NCBI GenBank assembly: GCA_964424545.1
Contig: CAYRJN010000040.1
Coordinates: forward strand, 1 to 23,244
Length of the DNA stretch: 23,244 bases
Origin: JAUVIB01 sp964424545
GTDB taxonomy: Bacteria; Calditrichota; Calditrichia; Calditrichales; Calditrichaceae
Direction: 5' to 3'
Notes under the pieces: model-generated
The model's input: the letters and a program-made list of their open reading frames with translations, nothing else
Databases searched by the model: none
Told to the model about the DNA's origin: nothing
In this document: in pieces, positions 8,632-17,102 of the stretch
How positions within the stretch are numbered: the stretch's first letter is position 1
How the letters are laid out: each line of letters begins with the position of its first letter
Position numbers and translations under genes: made by a program

Positions 8632-9969
8632 CTAACGAATATATCGATTGACTATGCTTTCAAACAATTCCTGCTTGCCGCTTTTAATTTGCGGTTCTCC
8701 AAGCTCACGGGCAATTTGCGCCAAAGTCGGAAAATCCAGATTGCCTTTTTCAAACTCTTTTCCTTTGTCGCCGTCAAAAGATGCATAACGTTCTTTTCTC
8801 AGTTTAAGATAATCCGATTCATTCAATATTTTATCGGCAACAATTAAGCCTCTCGCCAACGTATCCATTGAGCTTATGTGGGCAATAAAAAGATCATCAA
8901 GATCGGTGGAATTTCTTCGCGTTTTGGCGTCAAAATTCATCCCTCCGTCGACGAATCCTCCGTTACGCAGCAATACAAGCATTACATTGACGGCGTCATA
9001 AAGATTGGTTAAAAACTCATCGGTATCCCATCCGTTATGTGGATCGCCTTGATTGATATCGAGACTTCCGAACAGTCCGGCATTATAAGCGGTTTCAATT
9101 TCATGCGCAAAAGTATGCTGAGCTAAAGTCGCATGATTATTTTCAATATTTATTTTAAAATCTTTATCCAGACCGTAATTTTTTAAAAACCCGATAACGG
9201 TGGCCGTATCAAAATCATATTGATGTTTTGTGGGTTCCATCGGTTTCGGTTCAATCAGAAAAGTTCCTTTGAACCCAATGGAACGAGCATAATCGCGCGC
9301 TTTCGTTAAAAACATGGCAAGATGATCGATTTCCCGTTTCATATCGGTATTTAACAAAGAAAAATAGCCCTCGCGTCCGCCCCAGAAGACGTAATTCTCG
9401 CCGCCGAGTTCAACCGTCGCTTCAAGCGCCGTTTTTACCTGGGCAGCGGCGTATGTCACCACATTAAAATCAGGATTGGTAGAGGCGCCGTTCATAAATC
9501 GCGGATGCGAAAAAAGATTTGCCGTACCCCATAAAAGTTTAATCCCCGATTCTTGCTGTTTCTTGCCGGCTAAATCAACTAAGGTCATCAAATTTTTATC
9601 GGAATCATCCGGCGTATCGCCTTCGGGAGCCATATCGCGATCATGAAAACAGTAATACGGCACGCCGAGTTTGCTGACGAACTCAAAAGCCGCATCCAGT
9701 TTATCTTTAGCCGCCTGCATCGGATCGGCGCTTTGCAACCATGGGAAATCTTTTGTTGGCGCGCCAAAGGGGTCGGCGCCCGTTCCGCAAAAGGAATGCC
9801 AATAAGCCACGGCAAAACGAAAATGATCCTTCATTGTTTTACCGGCCACAACTTTATTTTCATCATAATATTTGAAAGCTAACGGATTAGTTGATTCGGG
9901 TCCTTCGTAAGGGATTTTCCCAATATCTTTAAAATATTCTCGTTCTCCGATAATAACCTTAATAGACAT
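8632..9969 (-). CDS. xylA: Xylose isomerase (class II)
   Basis: This enzyme converts D-xylose to D-xylulose in the cytoplasm using two divalent metal ions. The 445-residue length fits class II (long N-terminus). Catalytic His109 and Asp112 lie in YYCFHDRDMAPEG. The metal ligands are all present: E240 (LIEPKPMEPTKHQYD), E276 and H279 (NIENNHATLAQHT), D304 (GSLDINQGD), D315 and D317 (HNGWDTDEF), and D347 (GGMNFDAKTRR). Each is offset by exactly +8 from the E. coli XylA numbering as I recall it. The start is supported by AAAGGAG seven bases upstream of the ATG. It is the first gene of a xylA-xylB operon. No xylR or xylose transporter is in the window, but two palindromes upstream suggest local control. 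Confidence 0.98.
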   Translation of the reverse strand: MSIKVIIGEREYFKDIGKIPYEGPESTNPLAFKYYDENKVVAGKTMKDHFRFAVAYWHSFCGTGADPFGAPTKDFPWLQSADPMQAAKDKLDAAFEFVSKLGVPYYCFHDRDMAPEGDTPDDSDKNLMTLVDLAGKKQQESGIKLLWGTANLFSHPRFMNGASTNPDFNVVTYAAAQVKTALEATVELGGENYVFWGGREGYFSLLNTDMKREIDHLAMFLTKARDYARSIGFKGTFLIEPKPMEPTKHQYDFDTATVIGFLKNYGLDKDFKINIENNHATLAQHTFAHEIETAYNAGLFGSLDINQGDPHNGWDTDEFLTNLYDAVNVMLVLLRNGGFVDGGMNFDAKTRRNSTDLDDLFIAHISSMDTLARGLIVADKILNESDYLKLRKERYASFDGDKGKEFEKGNLDFPTLAQIARELGEPQIKSGKQELFESIVNRYIR

Positions 9970-10022
9970 AATAAGCTCCTTTTATCTTTAATAATATTTC
10001 GGTTAAGCAATGGCAATTAGCT

Positions 10023-10040
10023 ACTTTTCGAAACGTTTTT
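10023..10040. promoter_or_regulatory. Overlapping CG-centred palindromes upstream of xylA
   Basis: TTTTCGAAACGTTTTT contains two overlapping palindromes, TTTCGAAA and AAACGTTT, about 55-70 bases before the xylA ATG. CG-centred palindromes are common as LacI-family operators, so this is a candidate repressor site for xylAB. It is inferred only from symmetry and position. Confidence 0.3.
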
Positions 10041-10105
10041 TTATATTTTTGTATAGGAATTTCAAAAAATAACCTATTTCGGACATTTTCATTTATTTTT
10101 GTATT

Positions 10106-10122
10106 ATTTCAAATTTTGAAAT
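10106..10122. promoter_or_regulatory. Perfect 8-1-8 palindrome upstream of xylA
   Basis: ATTTCAAATTTTGAAAT is an inverted repeat with 8-bp arms around one central base, 137-153 bases before the xylA ATG. A similar half-site (GGAATTTCAAAAAAT) lies at 10056-10070. It may be an operator for xylAB. The surroundings are AT-rich, so chance is a real alternative. Confidence 0.35.
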
Positions 10123-10150
10123 TATACATCGTTCACATAGACAGTATTTT

Positions 10151-10301
10151 AGATTCTCCAATTTATCTGAGAATGACAATGTTGGACTTTTTTGTTGCCG
10201 TTTTTACATTTTCCACTCTTCTGTCATTCCCTAATGTTTCTATCGGGAATCTAAATTTTGCTATTGTCTGCATTCAGATTCCTTCTTTCGAAAGAATGAC
10301 A
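10151..10301. repeat. Three copies of a short TGTCATTC...GAATCT inverted-repeat element
   Basis: Three units of 26-31 bases share the ends AGATTC and GAATGACA. Unit 1 is at 10151-10178, in the AGATTC...GAATGACA orientation. Unit 2 is at 10222-10252, in the opposite orientation, TGTCATTCCC...GGGAATCT, with a perfect ATTCCC/GGGAAT stem. Unit 3 is at 10276-10301, in the orientation of unit 1, with a 14-bp palindrome TTCTTTCGAAAGAA in its middle. They resemble the REP-like extragenic TCATTCCC...GGGAATC elements known from many bacterial genomes. They lie between the 3' end of GH92-1 and the xylA control region. An apparent 63-codon plus-strand ORF across them is not considered a gene. Confidence 0.6.
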
Positions 10302-10433
10302 CTTTGACCATCTTATCCGTATTTTTTTCATTAATCACATTGCGATGCTATCTTCTTAAAACTTTTCAACGACTTTCTTTGATGTTTCATCCTATATAAA
10401 AAAAACGATTAAAATTAATTTACTATTATCTTT

Positions 10434-13109
10434 TTAACGCTCTTTACCGATGGAATAATAAACCTTAAGCGCGTTTTTACCCCATGCTCTATTCGGTTTA
10501 TTGTCCATAAAAAGCTCCAATTTTCCGCCTCTTATAATATCCGTATGTTTTAGAATCGGATAATTTAAGGATTGACCGTTTAAAAGAGCGGATTGGATAA
10601 ATGCGTTATGAGGCGAATAATTTCGAACGATTATTTCAAAAGGCTTTTTTCCCGCTCCGTTTTCAATAGTAATTTTTTTAAATATCGGACTGACAAGCGC
10701 GTATTCCGCAACGCCCGGACAAACGGGATAAAAGCCGGCCGCGGCAAATACGTACCAGGCGGATAATGCCCCCGAATCATCATTTCCGATCAAACCGCGG
10801 GGTTCGGCTGTGTAGGCTTTCTGCAAAATATCACGCACAACCGATTGCGTTTTCCATGCTTCATCCGAATAGTTATAAAGAAACGGATTAATAAAATCAG
10901 GTTCGTTTCCCGGATTATGCAGACTATTCGCAAAATAGTAATCCAATTTTTTGCTAAAGCTGCTTTTGCCGCCCATTAAGTTAATCAACCCCGCTAAATC
11001 CTGCGGAACGAAAAAAGTCATTTGATAAGCGTTGCTTTCGGTAAAACCGTTAGCATGTCCCTGTTTACTTTCAGGATTAAAAGGCCTTTTCCAGCTACCG
11101 TCGGCATGTCGAGGCCGCATAAAACCGTTTTGCGCATCGAATAAGTTTCGATAATTCTTTGCCCGTTTTATGAATTTTTGATAATCGTTTTCTTTGTTTA
11201 ACGCTTTAGCAAATTGGGCGACGCACCAATCATCGTAAGCGCACTCTAAGGTGATGGAGGCCGACGCCTTTTCGCGTACGCCTTTATCATGTTCAAAAGC
11301 CACATATCCGAGATTAAGGTATTCGCTCGACAATTCGTCGCTTCCGGCCGGATTGGTAATAGTATGATGAGTTACGGCCTTGTACGCTTTCCCGATATCA
11401 AAATCTTTAAATCCTTTATTGTAAATATCGACAATGACGGGAATTGTATGATTGCCGTTCATCCCCATGCTGCAGCCGCTCCATAAGCCGGGACAACTCG
11501 GCAGGCAGCCGCTGTGTTCATACATTTGCACGTAAGACCATACATAATCCGATTGCCGTTCAGGCTCAATAATCGTTTGCAACGGATGAGTAGTGCGATA
11601 GGTGTCCCATGTACACCAATCATCGCTGTAAAAATGACGTCCGTCGGCGTCGTATATCTCTCCTTTTCCGCTTACGCCGCTGTAATATTTATTTCCCTCG
11701 CTGTAATCCGTCGGCTCGATTAACGCATGATAAAGAGACGTATAAAATACGGTTTTTTGCTTCGCCGTTCCCCCTTCCACCCGTATCCGTTTAAGCAAAT
11801 CATTCCAGATTCTTTTTGTCTCTTGTACAATGCTGTCAAAGTCCCAATCCTCTATTTCCGCTTCCATATTTTTTTGCGCCTGTTGCGAACTAACATAAGA
11901 GATGCCGATTTTAGTTAGGATCTGTTCATTTTTTTCGGTTTTAAACTGTAAATAGGCGCCGATTTTACTTCCTTGTTCGCTATGGGAATCGGCATGAAGT
12001 TCGCCCCTTTCGGGTACGATATCCCATTTCAGGCGAGCCAAAGAAACGCCGACATTTTCATAATATTCGATTTTTATATCAAGCGCTCTCTCCTTTTGCA
12101 TTTTTATTGTTACTATATCGGCCGTCTCGCCGCGATTCACCCATTGATCGATCAATAGTTTACCATCGACCCAAAAGCGAATACCGTCATCCCCGTCTAT
12201 ACGTACTTTTACCAAGCCGGTTTTCGGAGGAACAATTTTCCCCGTCCAGCGGATTGAAAAACCATTTAAGGGTAATTTTTCGGGATGTTTCATTCCCCAG
12301 CGGAAGTTTATTGTTTTATCAATGCGCGTATAAAACGGTTTGCCACTTAAGATTTTATTGTCATAATATTCGCCTTTTAATCCGTGTTTCCCGCCCATTT
12401 TATCAGCAAATAAATATTTTTCGTCAATTACGGCAAAGGACCTTACTAACTCGCAGTCTTTCCATGTTCCGAATGCACTAAAAGGTTTACTAAATTTAGC
12501 GTAAAAATAGACGGGAAATCCATAATAGCCGAAACCTTTAAGCGTATTATTATCGATGATTTTAATATTCCCATCCGTACAAAAATTGGCGGAAGAAAGC
12601 GTATGACCGATATCGAGTAGCAGATAAGCCTCGTCCGACTTCGGGAAGGTATAGCGATGAATACCGGCATGAGCAGTCGCCGCTAATTCCGCTTTAATAT
12701 TACTTTCGTCCAATAAAACGCTGTAATAACCGACTTTTGCCGTTTCGTTAACATGCGAAAACGATGAGAAACATTTACCCCTGGTTATTTTTTCCAATTT
12801 ACCTATCAACGGATAGACAAGAATTTGTCCGTAGGCGCCGCCTCCTGTTCCTTGCAAATGCGTATGACTAAAACCAACAATATTGCTGTCCGCATACTCA
12901 TAACCGCTTAAAGGTGAGCCGGACATATCGGGACTTAATTTAACCATAGCGTGCGGACGTAATGCTCCGGGGATAACGTTGCCCGCATCCAACGTACCAA
13001 TTAAGGGATTAACGTAATCAACCGGTTCCATAACATCGTTTTTCTTTGCGCATGAAAAAATCAAGATGATATTCAATATAAGAAAGGCGATAATCGCCAT
13101 TTTACTCAT
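10434..13109 (-). CDS. GH92 family alpha-mannosidase lipoprotein with an inserted PA14 domain (GH92-1)
   Basis: The 891-residue protein has a lipoprotein signal (hydrophobic core, then LIFSC with Cys20). The GH92 N-terminal beta-sandwich begins DYVNPLIGT (31-39) and carries GFSHTHLQGTG (79-89). It is interrupted at about 240-366 by a PA14 domain (GLKGEYYD..., DGDDGIRFWVDGKLLIDQW) and resumes at IGAYLQFK. The (alpha/alpha)6 catalytic half has DDWCTWDTYRTTHP (496-509), FTESNAYQMTFFVPQD (689-704), PGNEPDFINPFLYNY (733-747) and LIGNDDSGALSAWYVFAAAGFYPV (773-796). GH92 enzymes are Ca-dependent inverting exo-alpha-mannosidases. The loop reads GNEPDFINPF where its two neighbours have GNEPSHH, so linkage preference probably differs. 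SD GGAG lies eight bases before the ATG. It follows the GDPD gene by 121 bases and may have its own promoter. Confidence 0.93.
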   Translation of the reverse strand: MSKMAIIAFLILNIILIFSCAKKNDVMEPVDYVNPLIGTLDAGNVIPGALRPHAMVKLSPDMSGSPLSGYEYADSNIVGFSHTHLQGTGGGAYGQILVYPLIGKLEKITRGKCFSSFSHVNETAKVGYYSVLLDESNIKAELAATAHAGIHRYTFPKSDEAYLLLDIGHTLSSANFCTDGNIKIIDNNTLKGFGYYGFPVYFYAKFSKPFSAFGTWKDCELVRSFAVIDEKYLFADKMGGKHGLKGEYYDNKILSGKPFYTRIDKTINFRWGMKHPEKLPLNGFSIRWTGKIVPPKTGLVKVRIDGDDGIRFWVDGKLLIDQWVNRGETADIVTIKMQKERALDIKIEYYENVGVSLARLKWDIVPERGELHADSHSEQGSKIGAYLQFKTEKNEQILTKIGISYVSSQQAQKNMEAEIEDWDFDSIVQETKRIWNDLLKRIRVEGGTAKQKTVFYTSLYHALIEPTDYSEGNKYYSGVSGKGEIYDADGRHFYSDDWCTWDTYRTTHPLQTIIEPERQSDYVWSYVQMYEHSGCLPSCPGLWSGCSMGMNGNHTIPVIVDIYNKGFKDFDIGKAYKAVTHHTITNPAGSDELSSEYLNLGYVAFEHDKGVREKASASITLECAYDDWCVAQFAKALNKENDYQKFIKRAKNYRNLFDAQNGFMRPRHADGSWKRPFNPESKQGHANGFTESNAYQMTFFVPQDLAGLINLMGGKSSFSKKLDYYFANSLHNPGNEPDFINPFLYNYSDEAWKTQSVVRDILQKAYTAEPRGLIGNDDSGALSAWYVFAAAGFYPVCPGVAEYALVSPIFKKITIENGAGKKPFEIIVRNYSPHNAFIQSALLNGQSLNYPILKHTDIIRGGKLELFMDNKPNRAWGKNALKVYYSIGKER

Positions 13110-13230
13110 TTACAACGCTCCAATCAATGTGAAAAATAATTATTTTATCCATTCCCTAAATCTGTAAGTTTTGGGTTAATTAATTTAAATCTTGAGAACC
13201 ATTACTTTTTTATACAATAACAGTTTGTCG

Positions 13231-14040
13231 CTATTTCCTGTTATCTAAAAATTTTATCAAAGCCGCAGGATGATCGCTTTGTATACCGTCAAGCCCCCAT
13301 TCCAGCGCTTGCTGCCAAGTATCCGGGCCGCCGTCGTCCACAATGACAATTGCGCCTGCATCATGACACGTGTTCATAAAACCGGCGGACATATATTTCC
13401 AAACCGCCGCAATAATTTCGGGATGAAATCGCTCGATCAAAGCGATTAAATTCTTCTCCGGTCCTGGATCGGGCATAATTACGCATTCCGGACACTCGGC
13501 TTTCACCTCTTCCAATTCAACATCGTCGGCATACCAAATAACATCCCGTTCCATTCCTCGCTCTCTAATTTTTTCAATTAAAGGTTTAATCGGAGCGTTT
13601 TTTAAATCAAGATATATACCGATTTTCCCTTTACACAAATCGAGGATTTCGTCAAATGTCGGAATTTGCGTTCCTTTCCATTTTTCAGAGATCCTGCTGC
13701 CGATATCAAGCTGTTTAATTTCATCCAAAGTCATTTCGGAGATTTTACCGGGATTCCCGCCGACAACATATTTAGAAACTTCACCGTTGTGACAGCTTAC
13801 AAAGTGTCCGTCTTTGGTCATGCGCACATCAATTTCGACAAAATCCGCGCCGATATCGATCGCTTTTTGATAAGCGGGAATACTGTTTTCAGGTATCTGT
13901 TCTTCCAAATGGGCGCCGCGATGAGCGACCACATAGATACCTCCGTGTTTCGGCGGTTTTATAGGCAATGTTTTTTTAGTAGCGCAGGAGCTTAACCCCA
14001 TAACAAAAGCAATAAACACCAAAAGCCAATATTTTTTCAT
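13231..14040 (-). CDS. Glycerophosphodiester phosphodiesterase family lipoprotein
   Basis: The 269-residue protein has a lipoprotein signal peptide (MKKYWLLVFIAFVMGLSSC, Cys19), so it should be an envelope lipoprotein. The mature part is a GDPD TIM barrel: AHRGAH (H40, R41), PENSIPAYQKAI (E51, N52), DFVEIDVRMTKDG (E69, D71) and SCHNGE (H84). The family hydrolyses glycerophosphodiesters to glycerol-3-phosphate and an alcohol. The usual HD pair reads HN here (N85), a possible change in metal or substrate handling. The rest (IGIYLDLK, DGIQSDHPAALIKFL) fits the family. It starts 12 bases after the GH31 stop, with GGAGG in that spacer, so it is co-transcribed and probably coupled with GH31. A glycan-linked glycerophosphate or a host phospholipid headgroup are possible substrates. 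Confidence 0.92.
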   Translation of the reverse strand: MKKYWLLVFIAFVMGLSSCATKKTLPIKPPKHGGIYVVAHRGAHLEEQIPENSIPAYQKAIDIGADFVEIDVRMTKDGHFVSCHNGEVSKYVVGGNPGKISEMTLDEIKQLDIGSRISEKWKGTQIPTFDEILDLCKGKIGIYLDLKNAPIKPLIEKIRERGMERDVIWYADDVELEEVKAECPECVIMPDPGPEKNLIALIERFHPEIIAAVWKYMSAGFMNTCHDAGAIVIVDDGGPDTWQQALEWGLDGIQSDHPAALIKFLDNRK

Positions 14041-14052
14041 ATCACCCTCCGT

Positions 14053-16860
14053 TTATTGACATATTACTATCTTTTTCCCGTTATAATTTATTATTTTATC
14101 AGGTGATTTTTCAGGCCGTACGCCAACCCCATGATCTTTATTTACAAAGATAATATTAAATTTCCTATCCTTCAACATTCCCGGAAAATTCCCCTTTCGT
14201 TCGCCGATGGTTAACGTTTGTTTCTTATCATTCCAACGGAACAAAATAGTCGAATAAAAACCTTTCTCATAATTATAACTATCTCCCTCGTCCTCATACA
14301 GCAAAAAATCGGCATCGGCTCCGGCGTAGATTCTCAATTCCATCGGATCGGCGGGTTTTTCCATAGCATATTGCAGATACGGCCCCATGGGTACAATCGA
14401 ACCGGACTTAATAAACAAGGGCATCTCGTCAATGGGCGCTGGAACTTCCACGGTTTGGCCGCCGGCCAGTTTTTCCCCGCGCCAAAAATCATACCAACCC
14501 TGTGCTTTCGGCAAATATACCTGAATGTATTTTACCGGCGGTATTTTTTGAGCGTTCATTTTATCGCGTTCACTAGGAAGTATCCATGCCAGTTTAGTAA
14601 CCGCGCCGCCGAGCGTTTGATAATACTCCATCTTAATTTTATAACGTTTACCGGCTTTTAGGTTAATCTCTCCCATATTGGTTGTTACCCCATGATCCGT
14701 CCAATTATCTATTACCAATTTGCCGTCAAGCCAAACGCGAATGCCGTCATTGGAGTTGGTTACGATAGTATATTGTCCGCTTTCAGGCGCAAGAATTTCG
14801 CCACTGAACCTCATACTGTAATAGTGTTGATGCAACGCTTTCGGTTTGGAGACGCCGTCATTCCAATTCCAATCAAGCTTGGATTCCCTGCGCGTAACTA
14901 CCAAGGTGTCAAATTTTTGGCCGTTGTAGAATCGCGTCGTCAAAGCGCCTTTCTTTCCGTTTTCATCAAATAAATTTTGAGCGGGAATCACCATACCCGT
15001 ATAGGTTCTATTAAAATACATTTTTTCAGTTACGGGTCGAACCAAAAAGGCCGGCCCAAACATATATTCGTTATCGATTTCATAGACATTGCAATCATCA
15101 TTAAAATCGAATGGCAACCCGCGCATGATTGTATAGCGTTTATCGGTCACCTGCCAGGCAAGCGAATAAATATAAGGCAGTAAACGATAACGTAAATTAT
15201 CAAAACGTACGAGAGGTTTATATGTCCAAGATTTTTCTCCTCCGAAATTCCATATTTCGCGCGCCGTACCGGAACCGTGAGAACGGAACATGGGACAAAA
15301 GGCGCCGAATTGAAACCAGCGTACATAAATCTCGCGATACGATTCACCGCGATTGCCAAGTGGATTATCCGGTAAAAAAGCGCCGATATCGGTTGTCCAA
15401 TAAGGTATTCCGGTCATACAAAAATTGATACCGGCGGATATCTGATTGCGAAAAACGCTCCATTGCGCATGAATATCGCCCGACCAAGTAACGGCGCCGT
15501 AACGCTGTTGACCGGCAAAACCCGAGCGCGTTAAAATATACACGCGTTTTTTATCGTTTGTCTTTCGTTGATTTTCATAAACGCCTTGGGTGGACATCAA
15601 TGAAAAGGGCAAAAGGTAACGCGCCATGCTACCCATAGAATTCCGACCGATTTTTTCCAGATTTTCGCCGCGTTCTTCAGGCGTATCCCCCTTTGTTTCC
15701 GGTTCGGTGGCATCCATCCACCACGCGTCCATGCCAATGGAGAACATATTTTTATTTAGCCATTGCCAGTAATAATCGCGCGCTTTTTTGTTGTAGGCGT
15801 CGTACAAACCTCTATTTTCCCCTTTGCCTATCAAAAAACCTCGCTTTTCCATTTCGGTATAAACAGGTGCCTTAGAGCCGAAATTAGGCCAAATGGAAAT
15901 CATAAAATGCACATTCATTTTATGAGCGTCTCGTAACATTTTTGCGGGATCGGGAAAGCGTTCTTTATTAAATTCAAGGGAATTCCAATATATATCGTCT
16001 CCCCAATAGGTCCAATCCAACACAATATTGTCAAGCGGTAATTTTCTTTTGCGATACTCTTTAACAATATTGATAATCTCTTTTTGCGTACGATAGCGTT
16101 CCTTGGATTGCCAATAGCCGTATGCCCATTTGCCGAACATCGGGGTGTCCCCCGTTAAATAGCGATATCCCGCAATCACACCGTCGATATTATCAGCATT
16201 TATTAGATAATAATCGATCTGGTCGGCAACTTTTGACCAAATAGACATTCCGTCATGTCCGTCATGAAATTTGGTCATCGAATAATTATCCCAAAGGATA
16301 CCGTAATTTTTATTGGAAACAATAAAGGGATTTACGGCAACGGTATTTTCCTGCACAAGCGTTACATCATGGCCACGCCAATTCATAACGCCATCCTGAA
16401 ATTGACCCAAGCCATACAGCGCTTCGGCGGGCGATAATTTAAAATTTTGTTTGATATGATAAACCTGTTCACCGCTTACTTTTGTCGGAACTATTTCCCT
16501 ACCGTTTTCATGAATAATCAAATCTCCTTTGCCGTCATAAAAAGATATTATGTTTTCTCTAATATTATATACGGCTTTAATATTTTTACCGTCAATAGCG
16601 ATTTTATCATCTTCTTGCCTTACAGAGGGTTTATCTACGAAGAATTTTTTATCGACAATGATTAAACTTTTACGCGAAGAGAATCTATCGCCTTTAACCG
16701 CGCTGATATGAAATATGTTATCCGCCAATAGTTCGATCTTTATTTTACCGCGTTCCGTATTAATAATAATACCGTTATCCGTTTTCTTATAAGCGTCGGC
16801 AAACAGGGCGTTAAAACTCAATAAACCGAGAAAGATTAAAAATAAATAATTAAAGCGCAT
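14053..16860 (-). CDS. GH31 glycosidase with inserted PA14 domain, probable alpha-xylosidase
   Basis: The 935-residue exported enzyme has a signal peptide (MRFNYLFLIFLGLLSFNALF, cleavage near ALFA/DAYKK) and no lipobox. Order: N-terminal beta-sandwich (about 25-240), GH31 (beta/alpha)8 barrel (about 240-570), proximal C-domain interrupted by PA14 (about 637-762; SNDGIRVWLDGKLVIDNW), then the rest of the C-domain (VYLPKAQGWYDFW...GGQTVEVPAPIDEMPLFIKSGSIVP) and a distal beta-domain. The nucleophile is D383 in AWWMDATEPE and the acid/base is probably D462 in TWSGDIHAQW. The W-x-D-A-T-E-P form is typical of the alpha-xylosidase branch rather than the WxDMNE of alpha-glucosidases. It would release xylose for the nearby xylAB. 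SD: AACGGAG before the ATG. Alpha-glucosidase activity on glucosylated N-glycans remains possible. Confidence 0.92.
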   Translation of the reverse strand: MRFNYLFLIFLGLLSFNALFADAYKKTDNGIIINTERGKIKIELLADNIFHISAVKGDRFSSRKSLIIVDKKFFVDKPSVRQEDDKIAIDGKNIKAVYNIRENIISFYDGKGDLIIHENGREIVPTKVSGEQVYHIKQNFKLSPAEALYGLGQFQDGVMNWRGHDVTLVQENTVAVNPFIVSNKNYGILWDNYSMTKFHDGHDGMSIWSKVADQIDYYLINADNIDGVIAGYRYLTGDTPMFGKWAYGYWQSKERYRTQKEIINIVKEYRKRKLPLDNIVLDWTYWGDDIYWNSLEFNKERFPDPAKMLRDAHKMNVHFMISIWPNFGSKAPVYTEMEKRGFLIGKGENRGLYDAYNKKARDYYWQWLNKNMFSIGMDAWWMDATEPETKGDTPEERGENLEKIGRNSMGSMARYLLPFSLMSTQGVYENQRKTNDKKRVYILTRSGFAGQQRYGAVTWSGDIHAQWSVFRNQISAGINFCMTGIPYWTTDIGAFLPDNPLGNRGESYREIYVRWFQFGAFCPMFRSHGSGTAREIWNFGGEKSWTYKPLVRFDNLRYRLLPYIYSLAWQVTDKRYTIMRGLPFDFNDDCNVYEIDNEYMFGPAFLVRPVTEKMYFNRTYTGMVIPAQNLFDENGKKGALTTRFYNGQKFDTLVVTRRESKLDWNWNDGVSKPKALHQHYYSMRFSGEILAPESGQYTIVTNSNDGIRVWLDGKLVIDNWTDHGVTTNMGEINLKAGKRYKIKMEYYQTLGGAVTKLAWILPSERDKMNAQKIPPVKYIQVYLPKAQGWYDFWRGEKLAGGQTVEVPAPIDEMPLFIKSGSIVPMGPYLQYAMEKPADPMELRIYAGADADFLLYEDEGDSYNYEKGFYSTILFRWNDKKQTLTIGERKGNFPGMLKDRKFNIIFVNKDHGVGVRPEKSPDKIINYNGKKIVICQ

Positions 16861-16990
16861 GATTATTTTCTCCGTTATTTTAATAAATTATTTTGGATAA
16901 CAACGAAAAATCGTTTATTTGAATCAATTTAATTTTAAATACTTAAAGAATTTATTTTATCATTCGTTTAAAATATTCCGTTCGTTTTCA

Positions 16991-17003
16991 TTGTACTGTA
17001 CAA
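16991..17003. promoter_or_regulatory. Perfect palindrome TTGTACTGTACAA upstream of GH31
   Basis: This 6-1-6 perfect inverted repeat lies in the 242-base spacer between the GH92-2 stop and the GH31 start, about 130-143 bases before the GH31 ATG. Such a site is a good candidate operator for a separate GH31-GDPD promoter. A further AT-rich inverted repeat AATTTTTGAAATT lies at 17051-17063. No matching regulator gene is in the window. Confidence 0.4.
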
Positions 17004-17102
17004 AAAATATTTGTCGCTTTTTACTCTACCATGTTTAATTTTCAATAATAAATTTTTGAAATTATCATATTTACTTCTTTACTTTTGTGGCTTTTCGCAG
17101 CT

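Larger units (their letters stand above)
9970..10433. other. Intergenic region between GH92-1 and xylA
   Basis: These 464 bases hold the xylAB control region (about 9970-10130, with the two palindromes) and the repeat cluster at 10151-10301. The stretch 10302-10433, just past the GH92-1 stop, shows no clear terminator hairpin. Confidence 0.6.

Noticed and set aside
10151..10301. CRISPR array
   Set aside because: The three units differ in orientation, length and middle sequence; there are no equal direct repeats with regular spacers and no cas genes.
10116..10307. 63-codon plus-strand ORF in the xylA upstream region
   Set aside because: It is made largely of the three short repeat units and would run through the palindrome region; no ribosome site.
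12107..12481. 124-codon plus-strand ORF
   Set aside because: Antisense to the PA14 region of GH92-1; no recognisable protein features.
14218..14661. 147-codon plus-strand ORF
   Set aside because: Antisense to the C-terminal domains of the GH31 gene, where domain motifs are clear on the other strand.
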